Assembly (NCBI GenBank): GCA_963921935.1
Contig: OY998178.1
Location: 53,412,951 to 53,476,950 of the forward strand
DNA from: Galeruca laticollis
Lineage: Eukaryota; Arthropoda; Insecta; Coleoptera; Chrysomelidae
Direction of reading: 5' to 3'
DNA: 64,000 nucleotides
Notes under the pieces: generated by a model
Told to the model about the DNA's origin: nothing
What the model saw: only the letters and a program-made list of their open reading frames with translations
The model's database searches: none
Position numbers and translations under genes: made by a program
In this document: piece after piece, positions 22,710 to 32,871 of the stretch
Layout of the letters: every line of letters begins with the position of its first letter
Position numbering within the stretch: the first letter of the stretch is position 1

Positions 22710-24012
22710 CTAGTTTTCCTGTGACTGGGGTTCTTGGTTGGCAAGAGTCCTAGTGCGCTTACACGAACTACGTACATGCCTTAGCTCGCCATTATTACAG
22801 CATCTGATCTTTCTCGGTTTGTTGTCCATCATACTTTTTATTAAACTGACGAAATGGTAAAATCTGTCTTCGTCACCTTCAGCTTGGAAGGTCCTAATTT
22901 TGTTATATACCGAAGCCTTCGTTGCTGCTTCATATTCAAGAGCTGCTGTCAATGCGTCGACTAATGTTTCGGGATGGGCTAAACGAAGCGTCCTCTGCAT
23001 ATCGGGGTCACGTAAGCTATCAATAAAGACCTGGATGCTCAGACATTTCATCATGTTCTCTGGTGCTGATGGATAAGCAAATCGAGTAGTCGGGCAATAT
23101 TCACTTCATACTCTTGAAGGGATTCATCACGTTTCTGCCTTCGGTTCTTCAGCTGGGATTGGTACAAATGTTTTAGATGTTCGTGGCCATATCGCATGTC
23201 CAACCTCTTCTTCAGCTACTCGAAGTCATCCGTTTCTTCTAGAGGTATAGTCTGAAGTACATCTGAGGCATGTTCCCGAAGCGCGATAGTAAAGTTCACT
23301 GCTTTCTCTTTATCGGACCAATTATTCACTCTAGCGGCGGCTTCAAACTGTTTCACATAATGGGTCCACGATGTATTTCCGTCGAATGTTGGAGCCTTGG
23401 CTCGTGCAAAACTGCCAATGTCTTCTACCTTAGGGAGTGTTTCTCGCTTGCAAGGTTTTGTTTGCTCGGTCTTCTTTTCTTTTGCTGGCGTGTCTTGTGT
23501 TCTTAAATCTGCCATATTTCTCTCTAACTCCTTGATTTTCTCGTCCAGCGTTGTTTTCTTATCCTCAATCTTCTCATCCATCGTTGTCATCTATTTCTCG
23601 ATTTTCTCGTCCCTCGTTGTCATCCTATTCTCCATATCTAATTTTAGGGACGAAATTTTATTTTCGACGTCAGCAGAGATGTCATTTTTCAATGATAAGA
23701 TATCGGCAGAAATATCATTCTTCGTAGTAGAAATGTCGTCCCTCATGGTTGAAATCTTCTCGTCCATATTAGCAGAAATATCGCTTTTCATTGTGGTAAT
23801 CTTCTCGTCCATATCAGTAGAAATATTGGCAGAAATTGACGAGATTAAGCCTCATCATTGAATAAAAATGTTTCTGGATCCAAGCCATCATTTTCCAGTG
23901 ACATTTTAAGTCTTTCTACTAATTCACTTTTCTTACCGGACGTTTCCAACTCACGATTTTCCAATTCTGCCTTTAGCACTGACACTTTTAAGTCACATAG
24001 TCTCCTGGCCAT
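22710..24012 (-). pseudogene. Gag of copy A: SAP domain, coiled-coil repeats, capsid, zinc knuckle
   Basis: The start is the ATG at 24012-24010, 45 bases inside the LTR. Residues 3-40 (DLKVSVLKAELENRELETSG...KSELVERLK) form a SAP motif, a short helix-extended-helix DNA-binding fold. Next comes a run of ~11-residue repeats built on KNDISA and MDEKI, predicted to be a coiled coil, then a capsid region (APTFDGNTSWTHYVKQFEAA). A knuckle remnant follows (C..NGELRHVRSSC) with its second Cys lost. A short deletion near 23850 causes an early stop after about 55 codons, and other stops follow. SAP motifs are known in chromatin proteins. In a Gag they may tether the particle or integration complex to AT-rich DNA, which is inference. 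Confidence 0.8.
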
Positions 24013-24041
24013 TTCTACGTAGATATTTATTTATATTATAC

Positions 24042-24056
24042 CACTTCTGACACCGA
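24042..24056 (-). other. Primer-binding site, tRNA-Leu type
   Basis: On the minus strand GGTGTCAGAAGTGG follows the 5' LTR after two bases. It equals the complement of the 3' end of a eukaryotic tRNA-Leu(CAA) (…CCACTTCTGACA-CCA), apart from the first base. Copy B has the diverged form TGGTGTTAGGTGTGGGG at the same place. Confidence 0.65.
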
Positions 24057-24525
24057 TGTACTGTTTTTCTTATTTATTTAAAACAGTTTATCCTGACGGG
24101 TGGAATAAATTCATACACACGGTAGGTTCACTTACTAAATTTATTTATTCACTACACTATTCACTAATTTATATTATATACACAGTATATTCACTTACAT
24201 TAATTTATATAAACACTTCACTATAAAACTATTTACTTGTTCGCTGTTTATATCACTTTATAAACTGACTTCTCTCCCTGGTCGGTCCTTTATATATTGT
24301 GCCTTTTTTACTAGATAATTCTAGATTGCGGCTTACACAAAAACAATCGGCTCCATGGAATTTTCTAGATAAGACTGGTCACAAAAACAAAGTCTAGATA
24401 AGATAGTCACAAAAAATCGTAAACAGTTCTAAGAAGTCCATGTGCATCCGCCAAAATTTTAACTTTCATACATGGTTTAGACAGAGTCGGATTCAGAGAC
24501 TACACTAGTGTGCTATTTCGTAACA
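24057..24525 (-). repeat. 5' LTR of Gypsy copy A
   Basis: 469 bp. Relative to the 3' LTR it carries a few extra bases (CACTATAAAACTATTTACTT) that are also found in the LTRs of copies B and C. Confidence 0.9.
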
Positions 24526-24890
24526 GTATATTCAAATTTTGATTGCTTATTAGGTTTAGATAGTCTGACAAAACTGAATTCGACTATTGATTTAGTGAAT
24601 AATGTGTTATTTACGACTTATAGTGAAATAGAAATAGATTATTTTGAAATCAGAAGCGAGATCACGAATTGTATAGTAGTGCCTCCACGGACTGAGCAAA
24701 TAATTAAATTGAATAATGATAATATTAATAATGGCGATATATACCTTATACAAAAATAGGAAAATTAGAAATTGCCGAATGTCTCACAAGAGCGGAAAAT
24801 AGTCAAGCTGTATGTATAACTTTAAATCCGTCTGTCATATTTTAAAGTAGATTTAGGTCTTCCTTTAGACATAGTAAAAGACCTGATAGA
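24526..24890 (+). pseudogene. Second errantivirus-like fragment, right part: protease to RT linker
   Basis: The frame continues the protease interrupted at 18216: FDCLLGLDSLTKLNSTIDLV follows the cut, the conserved C-terminal part of errantiviral proteases. Reading across the 4-bp duplicated GTAT keeps the frame. A stop occurs at about 24757, and the sequence fades out near 24.89 kb. Confidence 0.75.
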
Positions 24891-25299
24891 AGACATAAAT
24901 ATTGAATAGATATAATAGAACAGACAGTGGAAACATACAACTGAAAATCAAAGGAAGAGAGGAAAAAGATAGGAAGGGTTTAACGTCAGCACTGAACTCT
25001 AAACTTAGTAATATGGCACAGGTAGATATAAAGACCAGAGGACAGACCTTTATGCTCCTAGATATCGATGACAGACTGTAGAAGAACAAGAAATACGGGA
25101 GGTTTTAAAAAGAGAAATAAAAAACGAGTGAAGTTTCGTGGACGAATCCCAGATTAAAATAGCTGACAATTCCAATAAAAAATGATACAAAAATGTTTTC
25201 GTTATCATGCAGCGAGAGGCGGCTAGCAAACAAGAAAATAATTGGAGATAGGGGGAACAGATGGAGGGTAAGAGAGCTTGACCCCCTACAAAGATGTCA
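24891..25299. other. No gene recognised
   Basis: About 400 bp between the errantivirus-like fragment and the Penelope-like copy. Purine-rich, with stops in all frames. I cannot assign it. Confidence 0.4.
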
Positions 25300-26024
25300 C
25301 AAGTGTTATATATGTGACTATTACATATAGTTCCAATCATCCCATGTTACATAAATTAGCAGCATATAATTCAATGATACATAGAGCATTTTCAGTTCCT
25401 ATGAACAAATGTAATTTTGATAGAGAGATTAATACAATTAGACAAATAGCAACATCCAACGGTTATCCGTTACATATGATAAATAAACTAATTAATAAAA
25501 AAAAGGAAAAAGTGGCATTACAACTAATATTTCCTAAGCAAACTAAAGAAATAAAAAGTTATAAAACCATCACATATGCTGGAAATATTTCTAATAATAT
25601 TTCAAAGATAATATCTTTAGCAACAAATACAACAATTTCTTTTAAAACAGAAAGTAACGTGAGTACAAAATTGTTAAATGTGAAAACAAAAATATCCTCA
25701 TTAAAGAAGTCTGGTATATATAAACTTCAATGTCCAGTATGTAATGCTGTATATTTGGGTCAAACACTTAGAAATTTTGAAATCCGATTCAGTGAGCTCT
25801 TACGAGCATACAGATTAGAACAACCAGATAAATATCACTACGCAAAACATCTACTTGACACCAATCATTCATTGACACCTAACACAGAACTAGAAGTACT
25901 ACATATTTGTGATAAGAAACAAGAACTGGATTTCCTTGAAGAATTGGAAATGAGAAGACACTTAAGAAACTCAAAATATGAAGTCGTCTTCTTAAGTGAT
26001 AATTGTAAAGATCAGCAGATATAG
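25278..26024 (+). CDS. Penelope-like RT C-terminus and GIY-YIG endonuclease, partial
   Basis: Open frame of 248 codons. The first ~30 residues are likely not native: the recognisable element sequence begins near SNHPMLHKLAAYNSMIHRAF. The middle is the RT-nuclease linker. Residues from about 143 form the nuclease: SGIYKLQCPVCNAVYLGQTL supplies the GIY and Y-(L)-G motifs, NFEIRFSE the catalytic Arg and its surroundings, and the Glu lies downstream in ELEVLHICDKKQELDF. Penelope-like elements use this nuclease for target-primed insertion. The nuclease looks intact, but without the RT palm this copy is not autonomous. Confidence 0.8.
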   Translation: MTPYKDVTSVIYVTITYSSNHPMLHKLAAYNSMIHRAFSVPMNKCNFDREINTIRQIATSNGYPLHMINKLINKKKEKVALQLIFPKQTKEIKSYKTITYAGNISNNISKIISLATNTTISFKTESNVSTKLLNVKTKISSLKKSGIYKLQCPVCNAVYLGQTLRNFEIRFSELLRAYRLEQPDKYHYAKHLLDTNHSLTPNTELEVLHICDKKQELDFLEELEMRRHLRNSKYEVVFLSDNCKDQQI

Positions 26025-26372
26025 TTTTCCTGGTTTTCTATACCATTGCACAGTTATACTGATCTCAATTCGGAAAAAGATATCCAGGATTTCCCCATAG
26101 GACTAATAATATCTAAGTTTTAATATTTGTAATATCATATTTTCTTCTTTTTTCTATTAACATATATTAAGTCAATCAGAAGGTAGGTCACTTCTTGATC
26201 TAGCCAAAAATAATTATTAAACATTAGGTAGGCATCAAATGAAATGTAACTTTTGTCATTCTGACGATGATATTTAATATCGAAACAATTGTCAAATTTT
26301 TTAGAAATTTTAACATTTTTTTCATTATATTGTGGAATTATCTAGAAACAGTAAGTTTCATTTAAAACAGCC
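25300..26372 (+). mobile_element. Penelope-like element copy 1, 5' truncated
   Basis: A + strand reading frame with the end of RT and a complete GIY-YIG endonuclease (25278-26024) is followed by a 3' region to about 26372. That region ends in the tail shared with the hairpin elements (ATATTGTGGAATTATCTAGA and TAAGTTTCATTTAAAACA). The 5' RT half is missing. The 3' edge joins hAT sequence. The uninterrupted stretch GTAATATCATATTTTCTTC near 26130 gives the empty site for the LTR element inserted in copy 2. Confidence 0.85.
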
Positions 26373-26379
26373 TTATTTA

Positions 26380-27595
26380 AAATTGAACTGGAGAAACAAC
26401 AAGGTTATTGGATGGATGCTTTACAGAGAGCTGTAGAATCGTTAAAAATGTGGTTAGGGGTTAGCTGTAAGAGGAGATACGGAAATAATTGGAGATTTCC
26501 AAAATGGAAATTTTTAAGGGTCTCTAGAATTTTTAGCTCAGTTTGACCCATTTATGACCAAAAATCGTGCTAATAACGGGAGGGGTAACATTTTATGAAG
26601 AAATTGTAGTATTAATGAGAAAAAAAGTTCTGGAAGTAATTGCAGATGAAGTGAAAACCTCAAAATGCTTTTCAATAATCGTCAAGCTCTCACCAGATGT
26701 GTCCTATTGTGACCAATTGGCAATAGTTCTACGATATGTGAATAATGGAGACGCTGTGGATGAACGCTCTCTTACAGTGGCGTAACTACGGGGGGGATGA
26801 GGGGGATAGAACAACGCCCCCCCCCCCCCCCCGAACACGGAAAATATAAAAAAATCCAATACATAATCACAGAAAACCTATATGGTATTGAAATGTACTA
26901 AAAGCTAAGAACTGTAGGCAACAATTTTATAAGAAAAACATAGCTAAAATGCAGTTTTAGGGGCTCAAAATTTTAAAAAATTCGATACCCAGATCTCACG
27001 GTACTTCATCCTAGTTACGCCACTGCTTTCTTACAAATATAAGTTCAGTTGATCATTCAGGGAAATCTATGAAACATTCTGTACTAGAAATGCTTGACCA
27101 ATTAGAACTCAACATAAAAAATGGACATGGTCAATCATACGACAATGCATTGAATATGTCAGAAAAGTACAAAGCAAGCACGATTCAAAAATACTAATAA
27201 ATATATGGATTATGTTCTATGTAAAGCACATTTGTTGAACTTATTTGAAGTGAATGCAGTCGATAGTTGTAAAAGTGCTTTAGACTTCTATCGTTTCCTG
27301 CAATCACTGTATAATTTTTCGGCGTTGTCGAGTCATAGATGGAAACACATATGTTCAAATATAACCAGCGTAAATGAACGGAACGTATCCCTCAAAATCA
27401 TTAGCGGTACTCGGTCGTCTGCGAAGGCTGTATCAACAAAAATAGTTCATGAAAAATTCAATCAAACATATGAAAAATATCATATTATATTTGATGGTGG
27501 CGCAGAAAGAAGAAACACGCAGGATGAAGCAGCTACACTTAAACAAAAAAAATTAATTGCTAAATATTGCCTTTATGACAACATTTTGGTATGAA
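26380..27595 (+). mobile_element. hAT-family transposase fragment (DUF4371 type)
   Basis: + strand frames 26567-26785 and 27205-27594, with weaker coding sequence upstream from about 26380 (LEKQQGYWMDALQRAVESLK). Motifs are ADEVKTSKCFSIIVKLSPDV, YCDQLAIVLRYVNNGDAVDE, YVLCKAHLLNLFEVNAVDSC and ALDFYRFLQSLYNF. They match the transposase-derived DUF4371 family, related to the ZMYM and THAP9/12-like hAT proteins. The catalytic region is incomplete and the C-terminal dimerisation domain is absent. A 251-bp MITE splits it at 26775. Confidence 0.75.
26775..27025. mobile_element. hAT-like MITE, 251 bp
   Basis: Terminal inverted repeats CAGTGGCGTAACTA...TAGTTACGCCACTG (14 bp, perfect). An 8-bp target duplication differs at one base: CTCTCTTA at 26767-26774 and CTTTCTTA at 27026-27033. 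The length and duplication size fit a non-autonomous hAT element. A homopolymer run of about 18 C lies at ~26815-26832. There is no coding capacity. Confidence 0.9.
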
Positions 27596-28260
27596 CGTTT
27601 CAATTCTACAAGCTTCAACCTACAATCCAAGATCAGGGCCACAGCCGGGCGCAATTGTGCCCCTGCGTCCAGGTTAATCCGGCATTGTTCCCACCATTCA
27701 GCAACTCCTCGAAGTGTTCTGTCTAATCTTCTTTGTGGATCTGCTATTATTTGTCCCTCTTTATTCCTACAAAAATTCATAGATTAATATCCTTTTCCAA
27801 GTGGTTTCTTTTTTCTTCACCGCTTGATAGAAATTTCAATTTTTCTAGTTTCATACTGTTCCCCAACTATTTCTAAATTTTGCTCAATATACTTTTTCTT
27901 TTCCTGCCGGCATACTTGTTTCGCTTTACTTCTTGCTTCCTCCTATTCATGTCCGTATTTACATGTAACACGATAGCCGTATTATATTTCTGTGATCCAA
28001 TTTCTTGTTACAATCATAATCAAACCAATCCTTGTTATTTTCATGTTTTGGTTCTCCTACGCTACTGTGTAAGGCTTTAATTATTGCTTTTCTATCTCCG
28101 TCCACTCCGTCTCTATATCCTCTGACTCTCTGGAAATCCCGTTAATTCATCTTATATCCTAATCTGGTGTTCTTTCTGTACTTCTTCCTTCTTAAATTAT
28201 TTCACATTAAATCTTCTTATCCCATTTTGATAATATAGATCCTAACAACCAACCCTGTCC
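27596..28260 (-). mobile_element. RTE-type non-LTR fragment between endonuclease and RT
   Basis: Minus-strand translation gives WFDYDCNKKLDHRN, then FCRNKEGQIIADPQ and, one frame over, TEHFEELLNGG. These are typical blocks between the endonuclease and RT in RTE-like elements (often annotated as craniofacial development protein 2-like). Stops and shifts are frequent. Both ends are truncated, and the left end abuts the hAT fragment. Confidence 0.6.
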
Positions 28261-29685
28261 CACAACGATGACAAAACTTATCACAAATGAGAATACTATT
28301 AGTATACCCTGTATAATACATCATAAATCGATGAAACTTTTATTATTATTGAACTTTGGGAACTTTTCACACAAAATATTTCCCTAGCCGTATCTTATAA
28401 CCACTAATAATTTACCTGAGAAGAAATCTCCTAGTGTTATATAATAATCAACAATAGTTCTTCCGTTCATCCTACTTCATCTTTGTGACTCACTGGTCGT
28501 TCTTGAAATACGAAGAAAACCCGATTTGGCAACGCGGTCTTTGCGAGGGCAGTAAACCTAAAGAATGCCGGTTTGAAGAAATGAGACTTGTTTTGATTCA
28601 AACAGAACCAGCTAGTATAGCATGACAACCAATTTTTCAAAACCTGTTTACGAATTGTCTTAAAGAATATTGTTCTGACCAACTGAGATCTGTTGAGCAA
28701 AACAAATCTTTTACCTTTACAATATACCTGACCAGCGAGGTAAAGATTAAAATTGTAGCAGCCAGCATCCAAATATATCATCTTAAATAGAAAATGGACA
28801 GTTTTTAGTTATTTTAAGTGTTTTATTGTATGACAACACGTTTTATTTTACCGGATATATCTAATTGTTTAGTATGATGTGTAATAATAATATAAAATAG
28901 AACTTTAGTGTACTGTGTTGAATTTTGAATGGTAAGTATTTTATGTATGCATTTCAAGCTTGTATAAATCTCTGCATACAAATTATTGTAAGAGATATTA
29001 TCTGTGTTTTCATGATAAATTATGACTTGCACGTTATTTGAAGAGTTATAATAAAAACAATTTTTATTTAACATGCTTATACTCAGTAAACGTTATGTTT
29101 ATTTGTTACAAGTTTTTTGTTTAAAAATAAATATTCCGGTTCTTTAATTAGTACTGTACAAAATTTGTGATATATTTCCGAAAAAAAAATAGAAGGAAAA
29201 ACATTAACTTAAAATGAAAAATAAACAATTGCAAAGCTAACCTCATTTTCATTGAAATATCACATTTAAATTTGAAATCTAGCACTAAAAACGTACTAGA
29301 AATGTTTCAAAAAAGTATATGGCAATATTTTTTAAGAACGAACAAAGTAAATATCGTAATTTCTCCACATTTAGACACAGCTGGCAACATTGCTAAAAAA
29401 TACAGATAAATAATTTTGGAGAGAGTTAGTATACACTGCTCAAAATAATTATGGTAACAAATATTAACGTCTAATTAATTTTATTAATTTCAATTAATAT
29501 CCAACTTGGAATAAATTCAGTAAATCAAAGACAGTTTTTTGTTGGAAATATACTCGTACAGATCGATTAGTATTTTAAATTGCGCTCACAGAGTGTCCCA
29601 AATTTGAAATACGGCGTCGTCAACTATGTTTTTAAATGGCAATCCTAATTTTTCATTACTTTTCTTGAAGAGTATATCAAGTTAC
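28261..29685. other. Intergenic, no gene recognised
   Basis: AT-rich. A minus frame of 104 codons at 28467-28781 (Phe-, Lys- and Leu-rich) has no motif I know, and no clear splice or terminal-repeat context. Nothing else was seen. Confidence 0.45.
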
Positions 29686-29689
29686 AGAT

Positions 29690-30145
29690 GCGTACCAAAT
29701 ATCAAATTTTTAGTCCTTGACGTTGATCTTCAACTAATCAACCAATCAACTAATTTGAAAATGACTAAATCTATTCACTAATTTGATATCAACATATTTT
29801 TTCAATAAATACTCTAAATGCTGTCCATTAACTAACTGTCAATATCCTAAACGTAACTGAATCTCGTTAGGGACATTTTTAATTGCTTCTGCGAAAATTA
29901 GCCTACACTCCTGTCTTACTCCTTCTTGTAATTGCTCAATGTTTCCCGGTTTGATCTTAAAAACTTTGCTCTTCAAGTACCCTCATAAGGAGAAGTTCAT
30001 AGGTGTTAAATCCGGAGACCTCGTGGTAAAAATTTTAAGGTATTCTGGAGTTTTTGAAAAAAGGTTACCTTGTCTGCCAGCGATTTTATCGTCATTTCTC
30101 CGCCTTCCGTGTTGAAATATTGAGTTTCTGGAACAATTGTCTATT
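29690..30145 (-). pseudogene. Tc1/mariner-superfamily transposase C-terminal fragment
   Basis: The minus frame has SIFQHGRRRNDD and RSPDLTPMNFSL, then after one stop GYLKSKVFKIKPGNIEQLQE and VRQECRLIFAEAIKNVPNEI. The S-P-D-L-x-P-x-D-F-x-L-W-G block of DDE transposases is recognisable, but its last Asp is Asn and the Trp codon is a stop. Only the last third of a transposase is present. Confidence 0.7.
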
Positions 30146-30179
30146 GTCACACACAAAAAATAAGAGTCACACACTAAGC

Positions 30180-30324
30180 ACTACTTCGCTAAACAAAAAT
30201 TATTTCTTATAAGTTAAGTCTATTCGACGTTATTTTCGGTTCGCAAAAAGTTTCTAGGCACTACTTTTCTAACAAGTTATTTCTTATAAATTAGGTCTAC
30301 TCTACGTCCTTTTCGGTTCGCAAG
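30180..30324. repeat. Tandem duplication, two ~72-bp units
   Basis: Two neighbouring segments, ~30180-30250 and ~30257-30324, share CACTACTT, TTATTTCTTATAA, TTCGACGTTATTTTCGGTTCGCAA-like blocks and the same order, with about 15 percent difference. The right unit contains the stop codon of the hAT fragment. Confidence 0.65.
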
Positions 30325-30439
30325 TGTTGTAATCACTTTGTCATTAGAATTGTCTATTTCAGAGATAATTTTTTTTCCAATCGATAGCATGGAAAGAGCT
30401 GTTAAACCATCTTCGGTCATTGAATTTCTAAGAAATGTT
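30277..30439 (-). pseudogene. hAT C-terminal dimerisation domain, distal part
   Basis: The minus frame reads KTFLRNSMTEDGLTALSMLS to a stop at 30277-30279 after GRRVDLIYKK. It continues directly the frame found at 32888-33112 on the other side of the piggyBac element. Confidence 0.75.
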
Positions 30440-30573
30440 TTAACCCTTTAAAGGCGAAGTTTTGTTTTTTATTTGTTTTTAGTTCTTGTACTGAAATATA
30501 TGTTATCATGTTCGTAATTAAGAATGTATTGGGGGAAAAAAAAATTTTTTTTCACCGTTCAAAAAAAAACACT

Positions 30574-32871
30574 GTTACCATATGGTAACGCTAGGATTTC
30601 ATATGCACTTTTTATTCAAAATATTAACTTTTACAAAAATATTATAATTCTAAGTAAAATGCATAAAAGTATTAAAAACATTTACTTCGTATGAAATATA
30701 TAAAAGCATGGAATGCAAAGGCCCAAGTTACATTTGTTACACATTGTACGAACACTCGATGAACAGCCTTCGCCTGCGCATCTTTTTCTTTTTTTATCCG
30801 GGGTTTCAACAAATAAATGGTTCATTCCATCATATCTTATATCGTCCGAAATTCTATTCAACGATAGACTGGTTTTTGAGGTTCTGGGTCGTCCACCAGT
30901 CTTGGGAATGGTCCCATAACTTTGTAAGTAGCACGATGTAATTTCTCTTCGAAATTCAAGTTGCGTCAGCCTTCCACCAGACTTTCTGTGTATTTGCCAG
31001 GCGTTCATTACTGTGACATCAACAAACCATGTGAAAATAGGCCACCACCATTTCTTGCAGCGGATACCTATCCTGTATCTTGATACATTCTCGTCCATCA
31101 GATCTGTACCTCCCATGTGTGCGTTATATTCACCAACCAAAAATGGACGAGGTACCATAATAATCCTTTTTTGGGCAGAACTATAGCGTTTTACCTGAGA
31201 TAGAGGTAAAATACCGTTACAGGTTGATGCAACACTAACAACGTTGTTCTCTACCCAACGAACCACTATACTACCTGTTTCTCTTTCAATCATTCCTTCG
31301 TATGTACCTCTTTCTTTTTTTGCGAGAGTTTTTTTGTCCGACATGGGACAATTTCTTGGAATGCGATTTTCGCGAATAGTATCAGTTCCCTGATATCCCC
31401 TTTCTTTTAAATGTTCTAAAAGATTTAAACCGGTAAATAGGTTATCAAAGTAGAGTTTATAAGGTCTGTCTTTTGCGCCTCTTAACGCATCCAACATTGT
31501 CACAAATGGTGCCGCAGCTTTTCCAAAATCTTTTTCATAAATTTCTGGCCGTCGACTATTTTTTCCTTGATAAAACTCACAACTCACTAAATATCCTGAT
31601 GTTGTATTTAGTGACCACATTTTATAGCCGAAGCGAATAGGTTTACCACGAATGAACTGCTTGCATGGATGTCTACCATAGTACTTTATCATACTCTCAT
31701 CATAGCTCATGTGTTGTTCTGGCTGATAGTGTTCCAAATATTTAGCTTTTAGTTTGTTTATGAATGGTCTTAGTTTCCACAGTTTGTCATCCGAGTCCGG
31801 TTTTGAATTGTCAGCGCAATGGAGGAAACGCATAATTTGGACGAAACGGTCCCGTCTCATGGCCCCACTCACCATAGCGTTGTTCACATCACCTTGTGAT
31901 TCCCAATATGATTTTTTTCCTGGAAATACTACGTAGCCACTTACTATAAGTATTGCTATAAAGCATTTCATTTCATTTTTAGAAATCGTAGGATCGGGTG
32001 CATTTTTAAACAGAGCATAGCGAGACGATTCTTCGATTAGAAGAGTAAATATTTCGTCGTCGAAAAATAACTCAAAAAGTTGAACGGGTGAAAGATCCAT
32101 AAATTGTTTATAATCAGGTTTGGGAAAATCTATTGACTGCGCCTGAAGATCACCGCTAATCCAGCTGTAGTCTTTTTTAGACCTTGGGAGGTACGATGAA
32201 GCTGAAACACTGGAAGTGGGAAGATCTGGCTCTTCTGGCTCTGCAGTGACGTTCTCTTTGTTAAAAAATTTGACTTCGGCTCGAGCTCGCAGTTGTCGAC
32301 CCGAAAGATTATCAATTGTACCCCCAGAATCCTCATCTGCAGAGTCTTCATCCGTTAACACATTAGCCTCGGGTGGTTCAACGTAAATACCGTCAATATC
32401 TTCGGAAAAGGCAATATCTAACGCTTCCTGCAATGAGAAACCGCGCCTGAAAAAAAAACACTTCTTAAAAAAATGATAATGAATGTGACTAGCGTTACCA
32501 TATGGCAACACCAACAAAAAATGCCTCTATGTAAAAAAAATCTAAGACATATGACAAAACAAAATACAACATACAAAAATGTACATATTTATAAAGTAAA
32601 ATACAATAACTAACACTTACTACATGTTTTAAAATAAGCAATAAATACTTACGCAAAATTTATGGACTCCATTACTCAAAGCCTTGCAGAATTGTCGAAA
32701 TAAATTTGTAGTTTACACCCATGCACTCACTAACAAGGTCAAAACCAAACTAAGATGTTCTTTATAGTTCATACCTAAAACGGATATTTACCGCCATCTA
32801 GCAAAAACTACCGAAACTTACAATTCAGACGTTAAAAATGGAACCTATGTTTACCGTTACCGTATGGTAAC
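30574..32871. repeat. Three copies of a 16-bp subterminal palindrome in the piggyBac
   Basis: GTTACCATATGGTAAC at 30574-30589; GTTACCATATGGCAAC (one mismatch) at 32494-32509 inside the intron; GTTACCGTATGGTAAC at 32856-32871. The first lies 130 bp from the left tip and the last 16 bp from the right tip. They may be transposase-binding sites, by analogy with the internal repeats of other piggyBac elements. This is inferred. Confidence 0.75.
30682..32672 (-). CDS. piggyBac transposase, two exons (32672-32653 and 32446-30682), 594 aa
   Basis: Exon 1 is 20 nt (MESINFA...) and ends at GC|GTAAGT. The intron is 206 bp (32447-32652) and ends in a T-rich tract and CAG. Exon 2 continues in frame with RGFSLQEALDIAFSEDIDG. 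An acidic N-terminus is followed by the DDE_Tnp_1_7 domain, with catalytic Asp in HMSYDESMIKYY, in LYFDNLFTGLNLLEHL and in GGTDLMDENVSRYR. A C-terminal Cys-rich finger (KRCAGEGCSSSVRTMCNKCN) precedes the stop at 30684-30682. No stop or frameshift interrupts it, and the length matches known piggyBac transposases (about 590-600). It cuts and pastes at TTAA. The ATG at 32517 of the unspliced frame lies in the intron and is not preferred. Confidence 0.9.

Larger units (their letters stand above)
18217..24525 (-). mobile_element. Gypsy-type LTR element copy A with SAP Gag, macro domain and CCCH finger
   Basis: Minus-strand LTR element, 6309 bp, with LTRs at 18217-18674 and 24057-24525 and a perfect GTAT target duplication (18213-18216, 24526-24529). 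LTR ends in element orientation are TGTTACGAAAT...TACA. Gene order in element orientation: Gag with N-terminal SAP domain, protease, RT, RNase H, integrase, macro domain, CCCH zinc finger. This is the only one of three copies that retains all the Pol regions, but stops and shifts break it, and the RT active site reads YLHD instead of YLDD. It interrupts an errantivirus-like protease gene whose frame resumes on the other side. Confidence 0.9.

Noticed and set aside
23397..23861. 154-codon plus frame rich in Ser, Phe and Ile
   Set aside because: Antisense shadow of the coiled-coil repeats of SAP-Gag. The same shadow occurs opposite copies B and C.
28467..28781. 104-codon minus frame as a host gene
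   Set aside because: No domain, no convincing splice sites and a composition typical of chance frames in AT-rich DNA.
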